From assembly GCF_000425705.1 (NCBI RefSeq), contig NZ_AUDY01000008.1, positions 868,001-932,000 of the forward strand: a DNA stretch of 64,000 nucleotides, given 5' to 3'. The translations under genes and the position numbers were made by a program. The notes under the pieces were generated by a model. It did no database searches. It saw only the letters and a list, made by a program, of their open reading frames with translations, and was not told where the DNA came from. Numbering within the stretch: the first letter of the stretch is position 1; each line of letters opens with the position of its first letter. Shown one piece after another: positions 40,935-49,269 of this stretch. Source of the DNA: Halobacillus kuroshimensis DSM 18393. GTDB lineage: Bacteria > Bacillota > Bacilli > Bacillales > Halobacillaceae.

Positions 40935-41807
40935 ATGAAAATTTTCGGACTGCGTTTAAAAAATATAACCCTGATCATTTTGGGGTCCGCTGTGTTTTCG
41001 TTCGGGATCGTTCATTTTAATATCCAGAATGAACTCGGTGAAGGCGGCTTTACAGGGATCACCCTTTTACTGCTGTATTTATTCAACTGGGATCCTGCTG
41101 TGATGAACATTGTTTTGAACATTCCCGTCCTTTTTATCGGATGGCGTATTTTAGGACGCACCACATTTTTGTACTCCTTGATTGGAATTGTCGCGGTTTC
41201 TGTATTCATCGCCTTGTCCCAGCGATTTATGATTACCATCGACCTTTCGGATGACCTTACACTGGCTTCGCTGTTTGCCGGGGTATTTATCGGCGTCGGT
41301 TTAGGAATCATATTCCGCTACGGCGGAACAACCGGCGGTGTGGACATCATCGCCAGGCTCATCAACAAATACCTCGGCTGGAGCATGGGCCGGGCGATGT
41401 TCGTTTTTGATGCTCTCGTGATTTTCATTTCTGCCATTACTTATCTGGAACATGTCCGGGGAATGTACACGCTTGTCGCTGTTTTTGTCGGTGCGAAGGT
41501 GATTGATTTCATCCAGGAAGGTGCCTACGCTGCCCGTGGGACGACAATCATATCGGAAAAGAGCGAAGAAATCTCACAAAAAGTTATGCAGGAGATGGAT
41601 CGTGGTGTGACCGTACTTGACGGCCGTGGGTCGTTTTCCGGTTCCAAACGGGATGTTCTCTATTGTGTAATTGCAAAAAACGAAATTGTACGGCTGAAGA
41701 CCATTATCGAACAAATTGACCCTCATGCGTTTGTAGCCGTCAGTCACGTCCATGATGTGATGGGTGAGGGGTTTACATTGGATGAAAACAAAAACCCCAT
41801 TGACTAA
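40935..41807 (+). CDS. ypjC: YitT family membrane protein (DUF2179)
   Basis: A 290-residue protein with about five to six hydrophobic helices in the first 200 residues ('GGFTGITLLLLYLFNWD', 'GGTTGGVDIIARLINKYLGW' at about 135-154 are family blocks) and a cytoplasmic C-terminal DUF2179 domain ('GVTVLDGRGSFSGSKRDVLYCVI', about 223-245). Widespread and of unknown transport role. Divergent from ypjD across a 164-nt region with two promoters. Confidence 0.9.
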   Translation: MKIFGLRLKNITLIILGSAVFSFGIVHFNIQNELGEGGFTGITLLLLYLFNWDPAVMNIVLNIPVLFIGWRILGRTTFLYSLIGIVAVSVFIALSQRFMITIDLSDDLTLASLFAGVFIGVGLGIIFRYGGTTGGVDIIARLINKYLGWSMGRAMFVFDALVIFISAITYLEHVRGMYTLVAVFVGAKVIDFIQEGAYAARGTTIISEKSEEISQKVMQEMDRGVTVLDGRGSFSGSKRDVLYCVIAKNEIVRLKTIIEQIDPHAFVAVSHVHDVMGEGFTLDENKNPID

Positions 41808-41825
41808 GACCATCCTGGAAAACAA

Positions 41826-41855
41826 AAAAAGACCTCCGCTGCCGGAGGTCTTTTT
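41826..41855. terminator. Bidirectional terminator
   Basis: AAAAAGACCTCCG / CGGAGGTCTTTTT between converging ypjC and yugP. Confidence 0.92.
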
Positions 41856-41863
41856 CCTGTCTT

Positions 41864-42538
41864 TTACTCTTCGTTCATCCCAATGAACATGAATACGAAG
41901 CGGAGAAGTTCGGCAAGGGCAACGAGTGCACCTGCCACATATGTCATTGCCGCAGCATTGAGGACCTTTTTCGTTTTCCGTTCTTCATCGTTCCGGATAA
42001 CGCCGGTCGACACCAGCTGTGCCATGGCACGGTTGGAAGCATCGAATTCTACAGGCAGTGTAACCAGCTGGAACAGCACGGCCGCTGCGAAGAAGACAAT
42101 CCCGACTAAGACAAGGCCTGTCATCTGAAGCAGCATACCACCAATCAATAGGAAAATGGAGATATTGGAACCAAAGCTTGCTACCGGGACGAGGGCGCTT
42201 CGGAAACGAAGGAAAGCATAATCCTGAGCATCCTGTATGGCGTGCCCCACTTCGTGTGCTGCCACTGCTGCACCAGCTGTGGAGCGTCCGTGATAAATGT
42301 CTGAAGAAAGACGAATCACTTTGGAGCGCGGATCGTAATGGTCTGTCAAATGGCCGCGGACTTCTTCCACAGCTACATTAAAGAGGCCGTTGTCATTAAG
42401 AATTTTTCGTGCTACTTCAGCACCTGACATGGACGATGAAGTAGGGACTTGTGAATATTTTTTGTACGTAGACTTCACTTTAGACTGAGCCCACAAAGGG
42501 ATAATTAAAATCAAAGCAAAGTAAATGATAAAACTCAT
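41864..42538 (-). CDS. yugP: Zinc-dependent membrane metallopeptidase (YugP family)
   Basis: A 224-residue membrane protein. A zinc-peptidase motif 'VAAHEVGHAIQDAQDY' (HEVGH, about residues 92-107) lies in a cytoplasmic or membrane-adjacent segment, flanked by an N-terminal helix and three to four helices in the second half ending in 'ALVALAELLRFVFMFIG'. Substrates are unknown. It is a separate unit; in B. subtilis the homologue is elsewhere, so its place beside ypjB/ypjC is a local difference. Confidence 0.88.
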   Translation of the reverse strand: MSFIIYFALILIIPLWAQSKVKSTYKKYSQVPTSSSMSGAEVARKILNDNGLFNVAVEEVRGHLTDHYDPRSKVIRLSSDIYHGRSTAGAAVAAHEVGHAIQDAQDYAFLRFRSALVPVASFGSNISIFLLIGGMLLQMTGLVLVGIVFFAAAVLFQLVTLPVEFDASNRAMAQLVSTGVIRNDEERKTKKVLNAAAMTYVAGALVALAELLRFVFMFIGMNEE

Positions 42539-42597
42539 TTGTCATTCCTCCATAAGAATGGTTCTTAGGTCAATTTTAGTCAAATCCCTGTGGAAAA

Positions 42598-43278
42598 TCA
42601 ACTATTATGTTCTTTTATTGTGTGTCTAATTTTTGAACGGGAAGGATGCTTCCTCACCCCTACATAAAAAAGAACAGCAAGGATAAATCCTCCCACCCCT
42701 GCAGCCATACCCGTCAAGGACACTCCTTCATCGGTGCCTTGGACAAACGCATCGACCATTGCGGATGCAGAGGCAGCCGTGTCGGTCGTCGGTTGAAGAT
42801 GATGCTGTTCAAGTGCCTCCCGGAGCTGCTTGGTGTCAACAGAGTCATACACGTGCATCACGACGGGCTCAAGGTCTTCCCAGTCCAGAAGAACCTGCTC
42901 CGCCGGAGTACTAGACAACCCCTCACGAAAAGCTGCTAATTTTTGTTCCACTGCTGTCTCTCTGTCTGGTGCTGTGATCACTTCAAAGAAAAGGAGAGCC
43001 GCTTCCGTCGGCCGGTCTCCGTCTTGGTACATGTTCAAATCCTCCCAGACGGCCCGGTCCTCTTCCGACACCCCGCTCATATATGTTTCCATATCCGGCC
43101 ACCTGCTATGCAGGAGCCTCTCTGCTGCCTCAGTTTTTCCGTCATGTAGAAGTGACCTGTACTGGCTGTAAAATCGTTCCCACTGCTCCTGGGCTCCCTC
43201 ACCCCACCCACCATGCAGGCTCAGTGGCATGAGCGTGAATATCAGGGATATGAACACAACTTTACACACCTGTCCCAT
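42598..43278 (-). CDS. ypjB: Sporulation protein YpjB
   Basis: A 226-residue secreted and membrane-anchored protein: signal peptide at 1-24 ('VVFISLIFTLMPLSLHGG'), a helical extracytoplasmic domain, and a C-terminal membrane helix (about 188-207, 'GMAAGVGGFILAVLFYVGV') with a basic tail. B. subtilis YpjB is under sigma-E and needed for normal sporulation. It follows ypjA by about 60 nt, the usual order ypjA-ypjB. Confidence 0.85.
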   Translation of the reverse strand: MGQVCKVVFISLIFTLMPLSLHGGWGEGAQEQWERFYSQYRSLLHDGKTEAAERLLHSRWPDMETYMSGVSEEDRAVWEDLNMYQDGDRPTEAALLFFEVITAPDRETAVEQKLAAFREGLSSTPAEQVLLDWEDLEPVVMHVYDSVDTKQLREALEQHHLQPTTDTAASASAMVDAFVQGTDEGVSLTGMAAGVGGFILAVLFYVGVRKHPSRSKIRHTIKEHNS

Positions 43279-43336
43279 TTCACTTCTCCCCTCTCATTAT
43301 CCCGGTTAGTTACATGTTATGAAAAGGGATCCACAT

Positions 43337-43918
43337 TTAGACGTTCTGTATCTTTTTCATAAGGTAATAGGCTGCGCCTATACAGAACAGACTCAGCCAG
43401 AAGGTGAAATAGCCGATTTCCTTCATATGCTCCATAATAGCCGGGTAGACAGGCATCTGTTCAAAGACATAGTCAATGACATCATTATGAAGCGTCCATA
43501 CAGCAGCAAAAAGAATATGCCTGGTCCGCATCGCATAAAAGGGTGCATACAGAATCCCCTGAACAGCCATGGCACTATGAGAAAAAATAAGCATATAACC
43601 GGTCCATGGCAGAGCGCCATATTCCATAAAGGTAAGACCATTCATCACCACCGCCCATACACCGTATTTAAGCAGTGTAATGAGCGCGAGGGCTTCTATA
43701 TATGGGACATTCCTTCCAAATAGATAAAAACCAAGAAAGATTGTAAAAAACAAGCTGGCTGTGGGGCTGTCAGGAACAAACAGGAGGAAGATCGGTTCTG
43801 TCACCTCCAACTGCGGTTCATACCACAGGTACCCGTAAATGGTTCCTCCGAGATTAACAAAAAATAATACGATTAAAAAAAGCCGGTGCGTCAAAATATA
43901 TGTCAACATCTGTTTCAT
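43337..43918 (-). CDS. ypjA: YpjA family membrane protein (DUF1405)
   Basis: A 193-residue integral membrane protein with about six hydrophobic helices. Family blocks: 'FFVNLGGTIYGYLWYEPQL' (about 18-36), 'FLLFVPDSPTASLFFTIFL' (about 43-61) and 'NDVIDYVFEQMPVYP' (about 146). Function unknown. Start at ATG 43918 with GGAGG upstream; the earlier start is unsupported. It follows qcrC across a terminator-like hairpin. Confidence 0.88.
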   Translation of the reverse strand: MKQMLTYILTHRLFLIVLFFVNLGGTIYGYLWYEPQLEVTEPIFLLFVPDSPTASLFFTIFLGFYLFGRNVPYIEALALITLLKYGVWAVVMNGLTFMEYGALPWTGYMLIFSHSAMAVQGILYAPFYAMRTRHILFAAVWTLHNDVIDYVFEQMPVYPAIMEHMKEIGYFTFWLSLFCIGAAYYLMKKIQNV

Positions 43919-43946
43919 GCGAACCTTCCTCCTGTAACAAAAGAAA

Positions 43947-43966
43947 CCGCGCATATTTCAGCGCGG
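43947..43966 (-). terminator. Hairpin with T-rich tail between qcrC and ypjA
   Basis: CCGCGC / GCGCGG with an 8-nt loop then TTTCTTTTG on the minus strand. Probably a terminator of qcrABC with some readthrough. Confidence 0.65.
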
Positions 43967-43986
43967 CATTCATCAATCTATTTTGT

Positions 43987-44988
43987 TCATTCTTCAGAAG
44001 ACCCGTTCTCTTCTTCTGAATCTTCACCATTCTCTCCTTCAGAAGAACTTTCTTCATCGGAAGATTCTTCTCCTTCAGATGAACCTTCTTCCCCGGAAGA
44101 TCCCTCTTCATCAGACGAGCCTTCTCCTTCGGAGGAGCTTTCTTCTTCCGAAGAGCCCTCTCCTTCGGAGGAGCCTTCTCCCTCTGCAGATCCTTCCCCT
44201 TCTGATGAGCCTCCTTCTCCACTGCCGGCGCCGACAACAAACTCAGCAAGCTGCTGAAGTTCCTCATCTGTTCCGTTAAAGATTCCAGCCGGCATGGCGC
44301 CTTTACCATTCACGGCAATATCTTTCACTTGGTCAACAGTCAGCTCTGCATCAATTAATGCTGGATAACTCCCCTGACCTTGAAGGGCGTCGCCGTGACA
44401 GCTTAGACAGTTGGCTTCATAAACGGCATAACCTGGAGCTGATTTATCAATGGTTGATTCAACCGCTTCCACGTTCACGCCATATTTCTCCGCACGCATT
44501 TCGTAATCTGCATGTGTGACGGACTCATACGTAAGCCAAAAGGTGGCTGCGAAGCCAAGAAGCATCAGACCTACAGCAATTGGACGCTTGTGAGGACGTC
44601 GTTCCGGTCCCCGGTCCAGGAACGGTGCAAGCAGAAGTGCACCGAAGGCAAGACCCGGCATAACAATTGCTCCGAGAACAATATAATCTCCGCCGGCAAA
44701 TTGATATTTAAGGAATTGATACAAGAACAGGAAGTACCAGTCCGGCAGCGGAATGTAACTCGCGTTGTTTGGATCCGCCTGCTGCTCCAACGGTGACGGG
44801 TGGGCAGCGGTAAGTATTAAAAACCCGATCAGAAAGACCGATCCTACCAGCCACTCTTTCAACAGGAAGTTGGGCCAGAACGCTTCCGTGCGGCCTGGAT
44901 ATTCTGAATAGTCTTTTGGTAAATTGGCTTTTTGTTCGGCAGTGACCCTTGAATCACCGACGAACTTCATCCCTTTTCCCCTATGCAC
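43987..44988 (-). CDS. qcrC: Menaquinol:cytochrome c reductase cytochrome b/c subunit QcrC with acidic repeat tail
   Basis: The fusion of the cytochrome b C-terminal part (three helices, about residues 44-155) to a cytochrome c domain. The N-terminus 'MHRGKGMKFVGDSRV' matches B. subtilis QcrC closely. The heme c motif is 'CLSCH' at 194-198 with the likely axial Met in 'GAMPAG' (about 232). A normal family member ends about residue 255. Here the chain continues for 79 residues (255-333) made almost only of Ser, Glu, Gly and Asp in near-repeats of 'GEGSSEGEGS' type. As the cytochrome domain is outside the membrane, this tail should be extracytoplasmic. Third gene of qcrABC. Confidence 0.95.
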   Translation of the reverse strand: MHRGKGMKFVGDSRVTAEQKANLPKDYSEYPGRTEAFWPNFLLKEWLVGSVFLIGFLILTAAHPSPLEQQADPNNASYIPLPDWYFLFLYQFLKYQFAGGDYIVLGAIVMPGLAFGALLLAPFLDRGPERRPHKRPIAVGLMLLGFAATFWLTYESVTHADYEMRAEKYGVNVEAVESTIDKSAPGYAVYEANCLSCHGDALQGQGSYPALIDAELTVDQVKDIAVNGKGAMPAGIFNGTDEELQQLAEFVVGAGSGEGGSSEGEGSAEGEGSSEGEGSSEEESSSEGEGSSDEEGSSGEEGSSEGEESSDEESSSEGENGEDSEEENGSSEE

Positions 44989-45013
44989 AGCTTTCCCTCC
45001 TTCTTTTGCTATT

Positions 45014-45688
45014 TTATAGTGGTCCGGAAATACCTTGTTTACGGATTAGGACAAAGTGGAAGGCCATTAATCCGAACAATGCAGCCGGAAGGAAAAATAC
45101 GTGGATAGCAAAGAAACGTGTAAGCGTTTGAGCACCAACAATCGATGGGTCACCGGCAAGCAGTGTACGGATTTGATCTCCGATAAACGGTGTTGCCGCT
45201 GCAATCTCAAGACCTACCTGAGTAGCGAAATAAGCTTTGTTATCCCATGGAAGCAGATATCCTGTAAAACCAAGACCAAGCATGACAAAGAACAATAGGA
45301 CCCCAATCACCCAGTTCAATTCACGCGGTTTTTTATAAGCGCCTTGGAAGAATACCCGCAGTGTATGTAAGAATAACATCACAATGACGAGACTGGCGCC
45401 CCAGTGGTGCATCCCACGTACGATTTGCCCGTAAGCAACCTCTCGTTGTAAGTAATAAACGGATTTCCATGCGTTCTCAATATCTGGTACATAGTACATG
45501 GTCAGGAACATTCCGGACAGAATCTGAATGACTGTTACGAAGAATGTAAGACCACCAAAACAGTAAACAAATGCTGAAAAGTGATGCGCCGGGTTGACGT
45601 GCTCAGGAACTTCGTGATCCGCTATATCACGCCATAACGGGGTTACATCGACACGCTCGTCCACCCAGTCGTAAATTCTCTGAAGCAT
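45014..45688 (-). CDS. qcrB: Menaquinol:cytochrome c reductase cytochrome b subunit QcrB
   Basis: A 224-residue four-helix cytochrome b6-type subunit that holds the two b hemes and oxidises menaquinol. 'MLQRIYDWVDERVDVTPLWRDI' is the family start; heme-ligand His pairs are in 'MHHWGASLVIVMLFLHTLRVFF' (about 88-109) and 'FFAIHVFFLPAALFGLMAFHF' (about 189-209). Between qcrA and qcrC with gaps of 3 and 25 nt. Confidence 0.97.
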   Translation of the reverse strand: MLQRIYDWVDERVDVTPLWRDIADHEVPEHVNPAHHFSAFVYCFGGLTFFVTVIQILSGMFLTMYYVPDIENAWKSVYYLQREVAYGQIVRGMHHWGASLVIVMLFLHTLRVFFQGAYKKPRELNWVIGVLLFFVMLGLGFTGYLLPWDNKAYFATQVGLEIAAATPFIGDQIRTLLAGDPSIVGAQTLTRFFAIHVFFLPAALFGLMAFHFVLIRKQGISGPL

Positions 45689-45691
45689 GTG

Positions 45692-46198
45692 TTATGCCCC
45701 CCCTCTGTCTTTTGCTTCACCTAAATAAAGCATACCTTCTTTGGTTTCGTGCTCAAAAACAGGTAATGGTGCGGTCGGCGGTGTGCCCGGAACGTTATCG
45801 CCGTCTTTTGTATAACGGCCCCCGTGACACGGACAGTAGAACTCATTCGGGTACTCATCATTGGAGCCCCAGTCTACTGTGCAGCCTAAATGGGTGCAGA
45901 TCGGTGACAGGGCAACGATTTCATCATTGTCATCCTTGTATACCCAGGCTGTTTTCTGTACTTCAGATTCGTACCAGCCGTCCACCTGATCGATGGTCCA
46001 CTCGAAGCGCTGCGGCTCTTTTGTGATCTCATCGACGGAAGCAACCGATTTCAAATCTCCGCCTTCTTTGGATTTCAAAACGGGATCGATTGCGAACCGA
46101 ACCATCGGAGCAAGCATACCGGCAGCCATGAAACCGCCTACACCAGTGAGCGTGTAGTTCAGAAACTGACGTCGGGACACCCTCTTTTTATCGCTCAT
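45692..46198 (-). CDS. qcrA: Rieske iron-sulfur subunit QcrA
   Basis: A 168-residue 2Fe-2S protein of the bc complex. The N-terminal 'VSRRQFLNYTLTGVGGFMAAG' (about 6-26) is a twin-arginine signal/anchor, so this protein should be exported folded by the Tat system. Cluster ligands are in 'CTHLGC' (about 108-113) and 'CPCHGG' (about 130-135). Start at ATG 46198, with GAGGGGGG upstream; the longer frame adds 17 unlike residues. First gene of qcrABC, behind a good promoter. Confidence 0.97.
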   Translation of the reverse strand: MSDKKRVSRRQFLNYTLTGVGGFMAAGMLAPMVRFAIDPVLKSKEGGDLKSVASVDEITKEPQRFEWTIDQVDGWYESEVQKTAWVYKDDNDEIVALSPICTHLGCTVDWGSNDEYPNEFYCPCHGGRYTKDGDNVPGTPPTAPLPVFEHETKEGMLYLGEAKDRGGA

Positions 46199-46221
46199 AC
46201 TTTTCCCCCCTCTATGCTGTA

Positions 46222-46238
46222 ATCCATGCAGCATGGAT
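46222..46238 (-). other. Leader hairpin before qcrA
   Basis: ATCCATG / CATGGAT with a 3-nt loop, between the promoter and ribosome binding site of qcrA. Not followed by T-run; possible mRNA stability element. Confidence 0.45.
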
Positions 46239-46269
46239 CGATCACACATGGTTTAACTAGGACATTACC

Positions 46270-46298
46270 ATGATAGCGCAATCTTATAGCCTGGTCAA
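46270..46298 (-). promoter_or_regulatory. Sigma-A promoter of qcrABC
   Basis: Minus strand TTGACC (46298-46293), 17-nt spacer, TATCAT (46275-46270). Confidence 0.78.
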
Positions 46299-46332
46299 TA
46301 AAATATCAAACCTTGTCGGAAGTTTTATCCAG

Positions 46333-46788
46333 TCACCAATAGGCCTGGATAAGTTCACTGATGCCGCGGGCCTGTTCCTTCACAAATGCCTGTGTTTCTG
46401 TCGATTTCATGCTGCCGCTGGACATCCCGGGCACCCAGATTAAACGACCGGCCAGATCATCCTCATGTCTCTTCCAGCCGCTGTCGAACGTAAATAGGAA
46501 AACGTGTTCAAACGGCTGTTCCCTGAAACGCTGAATCCACTCATTTAATCTTTCTTTCTCCTTTTCGTATCCACCCTTTAAATAGGCATAGTCAGGGGAA
46601 AGAAAGATTCTGCCTCTGTATTCTTTTTCAATCAGGTTCGTAAACACCTGATTCAGCTCCCGTTGAAAAGCCTGCCCGGCCATCTGCTGATCCCCGGCGG
46701 GGTCAAATGGTATCAGTGGAATCATTAACGTGTCCACATATTGTTTTTCCGGTAAGTACTGGGTCATATCTGCTTTCGTCCATTTCAT
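46333..46788 (-). CDS. ypiF: YpiF family protein (DUF2487)
   Basis: A 151-residue soluble protein. 'MKWTKADMTQYLPEKQYVDTLMIPLIPFD' at the start and 'RIFLSPDYAYLKGGYEKEKERLNEW' (about 58-82) are the DUF2487 blocks. Function unknown. It lies between ypiB and qcrA as in B. subtilis, and a terminator separates it from ypiB. Confidence 0.87.
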   Translation of the reverse strand: MKWTKADMTQYLPEKQYVDTLMIPLIPFDPAGDQQMAGQAFQRELNQVFTNLIEKEYRGRIFLSPDYAYLKGGYEKEKERLNEWIQRFREQPFEHVFLFTFDSGWKRHEDDLAGRLIWVPGMSSGSMKSTETQAFVKEQARGISELIQAYW

Positions 46789-46844
46789 AAGTATCCCCTG
46801 CCTTTGTTATGTACGTTTTTCTATATTTTACTACATAAAAATAA

Positions 46845-46889
46845 AAAATAAAGTCAGCGAACATCATAGGATGCTCCTGACTTTATTTT
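46845..46889 (-). terminator. Terminator of ypiA-ypiB
   Basis: AAAATAAAGTCAG / CTGACTTTATTTT with a 19-nt loop directly after the ypiB stop codon. Confidence 0.8.
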
Positions 46890-47449
46890 TAATAAAACGC
46901 ACTCAGTTCCTCTTTCACTTTTTCAAGCCGGCCGCACAACTCGGTAAAAACCGTCCGTTCCCCATTGATCAGGGATTCATCAATCTGTTCTTCAATCTGC
47001 TTTCTCCGGTGCTGGAGAAGGCTGATTTTCAACAGCCGGTCTGCTTCATTCTTATCACGGTCGTTCAAATAATAATCTTTGGGAAGGTATGGATTTTCCT
47101 CAAGAACAAGCGCATATTTGGAACATTGCTGGGCATTCTCGAAGTTCATCTGAATATAAACCGGCTCCCCCTGATTCATACGAAGATCATGAAAGGATTT
47201 TTCCGCATCGTTGGTCATCACCTGACCTTTATAAAACCGGAAAGGGGGATCAGAAACTCCCTGCGCACTAATTTCCATACCACGGGGACAAAACTTCACT
47301 TCCTGGACGAAATGAACACTGGATAAAAGAGATTCATGATTCATTAAATAGTTAAGAATCCAGACACTTTCCCTCTTTTTCAACTGAAAGTGATTCAAAA
47401 ACCAGCGGACAAAATCTTTTTTCTCATCCACAGAAATTGGTGTCTGCAT
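46889..47449 (-). CDS. ypiB: YpiB family protein (UPF0302)
   Basis: A 186-residue soluble protein of the UPF0302 type. 'KKDFVRWFLNHFQLKKRESVWILNYL' (about 10-35) starts the family domain; 'PVYIQMNFENAQQCSKYALVLEENPYLP' (about 95-122) is conserved; the C-terminus is an IDEAL-like helical domain ('IDESLINGERTVFTEL'). Role unknown; IDEAL-domain proteins in Bacillus are often adaptor-like. It follows ypiA by 30 nt and shares its transcript. Confidence 0.88.
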   Translation of the reverse strand: MQTPISVDEKKDFVRWFLNHFQLKKRESVWILNYLMNHESLLSSVHFVQEVKFCPRGMEISAQGVSDPPFRFYKGQVMTNDAEKSFHDLRMNQGEPVYIQMNFENAQQCSKYALVLEENPYLPKDYYLNDRDKNEADRLLKISLLQHRRKQIEEQIDESLINGERTVFTELCGRLEKVKEELSAFY

Positions 47450-47479
47450 ATGCGCCCCTCCTGCGCTTTAGTTTTCCAT

Positions 47480-48733
47480 TTATTCCTCATTCAGACGCTT
47501 AACGAAATCCTCGATCTCTGTATCAGCAGGGTCGATGGCAAGGTATTCCTTGAATACACGGACCCCTTCTTCCCTACGGCCGTCCTCAATGAGGAAGTAT
47601 CCGTAGGATTTGAGAAAGTCGGTGTCTTCCTTAAGGGAAAGATAAGCCTGGCTGTATTGTTCATAGGCTTCCTTGAATCGCTCTTCCTCTTCCAGGGCCA
47701 GGGCCAGCTCCCATAGATAATGCGGATCTTCCTCACCTAAGGAGATCAGTTCTTGAATTAAATCGATGATCTGATCATAGTCCTCATCGGATTTATAGTT
47801 TTCGATCAGAAACAGAACAGCTTCTTTATAACCGGGATCAAGGGCGACCGCTTCCCGCATGAGACGGTAACCTTCTTCCTTTTTTCCCTGACGGTGGGAA
47901 AGACTGCCGGCCAGGTGGTAAAGTTCCTTGTTGAATTCGTCTTTAGCAAGGCCTTTTTGAGCCATATCAAGGGCTTCCTGAGGCATCCCTTCGGACTCAT
48001 AAGCCTGAGCCAGGTGCGGATAAACCGATTGGAAGTAAGGATCCTTCTCAATCAGCTCCTCCCAGACGTGAATCGCGATATCATTACGGTTTGCCTGGAA
48101 AGCCACAAATCCATAACGGAAGAGAACATCCGGATTGTCCTCTTCCACCTTTTGGAAGAATTCCAGCGCCTGCTCAAATTCCCCATTGGCTGCATAGGCT
48201 TCAGCCAGTCGTGTGGCCACTTCTATATCACCAATCACAGGCTGATGGTACATAGCATTTTCATAATACGGGATACACTTGGAGTACTCTCCATTTGAAA
48301 ACGCGAGTTCACCAAGAGCAAAATCAATAATGGCTGAGTTCGGCTCCACGTTTTTAGCAGCCAGAAGTTTTTGTTCGGCTACTTCATACAGCCCCTGGGC
48401 CTGATACAGGTCAGCAAGCTGTACCAGCGCCTGAAGATAGTCTTCGTCTTCAGGTCCGAATTGGTTCAGCAGTTCGATTGCTTCATCATCTTCATCTAGA
48501 TCGATGTGAATTTCTGCCATCATCACTTTCAATTCCTGCTCTTTCGGATAGCGTTGAATCAGTTCGTGAAGCACCATTTTCGCTTCTTCCAGCATTCCCC
48601 ACTGCATGTACAGTTCTGCAATGGTAAAACGCTCCTCTTCATCCGCCTCTGGCAGATATGTTGTCAGTGTGTGTATTGCATCTTCCGTCTTATGGGCTTC
48701 CATTTGACGAATGGCTTTTTGTATTTCCTCCAT
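47480..48733 (-). CDS. ypiA: TPR-repeat protein YpiA
   Basis: A 417-residue soluble protein made of about ten to eleven tetratricopeptide repeats (for example 'FTIAELYMQWGMLEEAKMVLHELIQRYP' near 37-64, cleanly repeating every 34 residues to the C-terminus). A protein-protein interaction scaffold whose partners are not known. GGAAAGGATG lies before the ATG. First gene of ypiA-ypiB; a 645-nt gap separates it from aroA. Confidence 0.9.
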   Translation of the reverse strand: MEEIQKAIRQMEAHKTEDAIHTLTTYLPEADEEERFTIAELYMQWGMLEEAKMVLHELIQRYPKEQELKVMMAEIHIDLDEDDEAIELLNQFGPEDEDYLQALVQLADLYQAQGLYEVAEQKLLAAKNVEPNSAIIDFALGELAFSNGEYSKCIPYYENAMYHQPVIGDIEVATRLAEAYAANGEFEQALEFFQKVEEDNPDVLFRYGFVAFQANRNDIAIHVWEELIEKDPYFQSVYPHLAQAYESEGMPQEALDMAQKGLAKDEFNKELYHLAGSLSHRQGKKEEGYRLMREAVALDPGYKEAVLFLIENYKSDEDYDQIIDLIQELISLGEEDPHYLWELALALEEEERFKEAYEQYSQAYLSLKEDTDFLKSYGYFLIEDGRREEGVRVFKEYLAIDPADTEIEDFVKRLNEE

Positions 48734-49040
48734 GATGACATCCTTTCCACGTAAAGCACATACATGTGATTCTTCACTTTATTTAGATCGGATGGGGTTT
48801 TCCATCCGTCCGCTCGTATTTTTGTATATTGGAACAGCACTATGATATCTGAAAATATCCTTCTATTCAAACGTTCCGGCTCTCCATCGGAAAACCACGT
48901 CTTTCAGATTAATCATACCATAATGTCCATCCAGTGAAGACCACATTTCTGATTAGTCGTTCGACGATATTCCATTCCGCTGACGAATTTTGTCCAAGGT
49001 TACCATTCAGGAACGGATAAGATGAAAAGAAGAATAGATG

Positions 49041-49166
49041 TCAGGGTGCGGATGTCTGTTTATGTACAACAGACAGCTTCATGATGGGGTCATATTCCAG
49101 ATATCTGCTGCGTAAGCTATTCACTAGGTGTTCAAACCGAAAAAGCAGGTCCCTCTTTTCAGTCAT
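49041..49166 (-). CDS. Possible small protein, Spo0E-like, 41 residues
   Basis: A 41-codon ORF starting 'MTEKRDLLFRFEHLVNSLRS' and ending 'KLSVVHKQTSAP'. The pattern (short helix, 'EHLVNSLRSRYLEYDP', then 'IMKLS') recalls Spo0E-like aspartyl-phosphatases, which continue 'LSQxLD'; here those residues read 'LSVVHK', so the key Asp is missing. It overlaps the preceding ORF by 8 nt and has a weak GGCGG site. Could be a real microprotein, a decayed Spo0E homologue, or chance. Confidence 0.35.
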   Translation of the reverse strand: MTEKRDLLFRFEHLVNSLRSRYLEYDPIMKLSVVHKQTSAP

Positions 49167-49269
49167 AAACCGCCGTAATATAATCCCACCAGGCCGAATG
49201 CGCTTCCATAACCATCAAATCCTGTACGCCCCATCCCTTTCCTCGTGGTGATCCTGCCTGAGACCACAT
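49159..49269 (-). CDS. Possible small protein upstream of the Spo0E-like ORF
   Basis: A 36-residue ORF containing 'MVMEAHSAWWDYITAVYD' at its C-terminus, an unusually protein-like composition for intergenic DNA. The reading frame is open for eight further codons upstream (to 49293). No strong ribosome binding site. It may be the first part of a gene broken by frameshift, with the 49041-49166 ORF as the second part. Confidence 0.3.
   Translation of the reverse strand: MWSQAGSPRGKGWGVQDLMVMEAHSAWWDYITAVYD

Noticed and set aside
44000-44226. Direct repeats here looked at first like a CRISPR array
   Set aside because: Repeats are in-frame codon repeats (Ser/Glu/Gly) within qcrC, without spacers.
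43886-44257. Ser/Pro/Glu-rich plus-strand ORF opposite the end of qcrC
   Set aside because: It is the complement of the repetitive acidic tail of QcrC; no start signals of its own.
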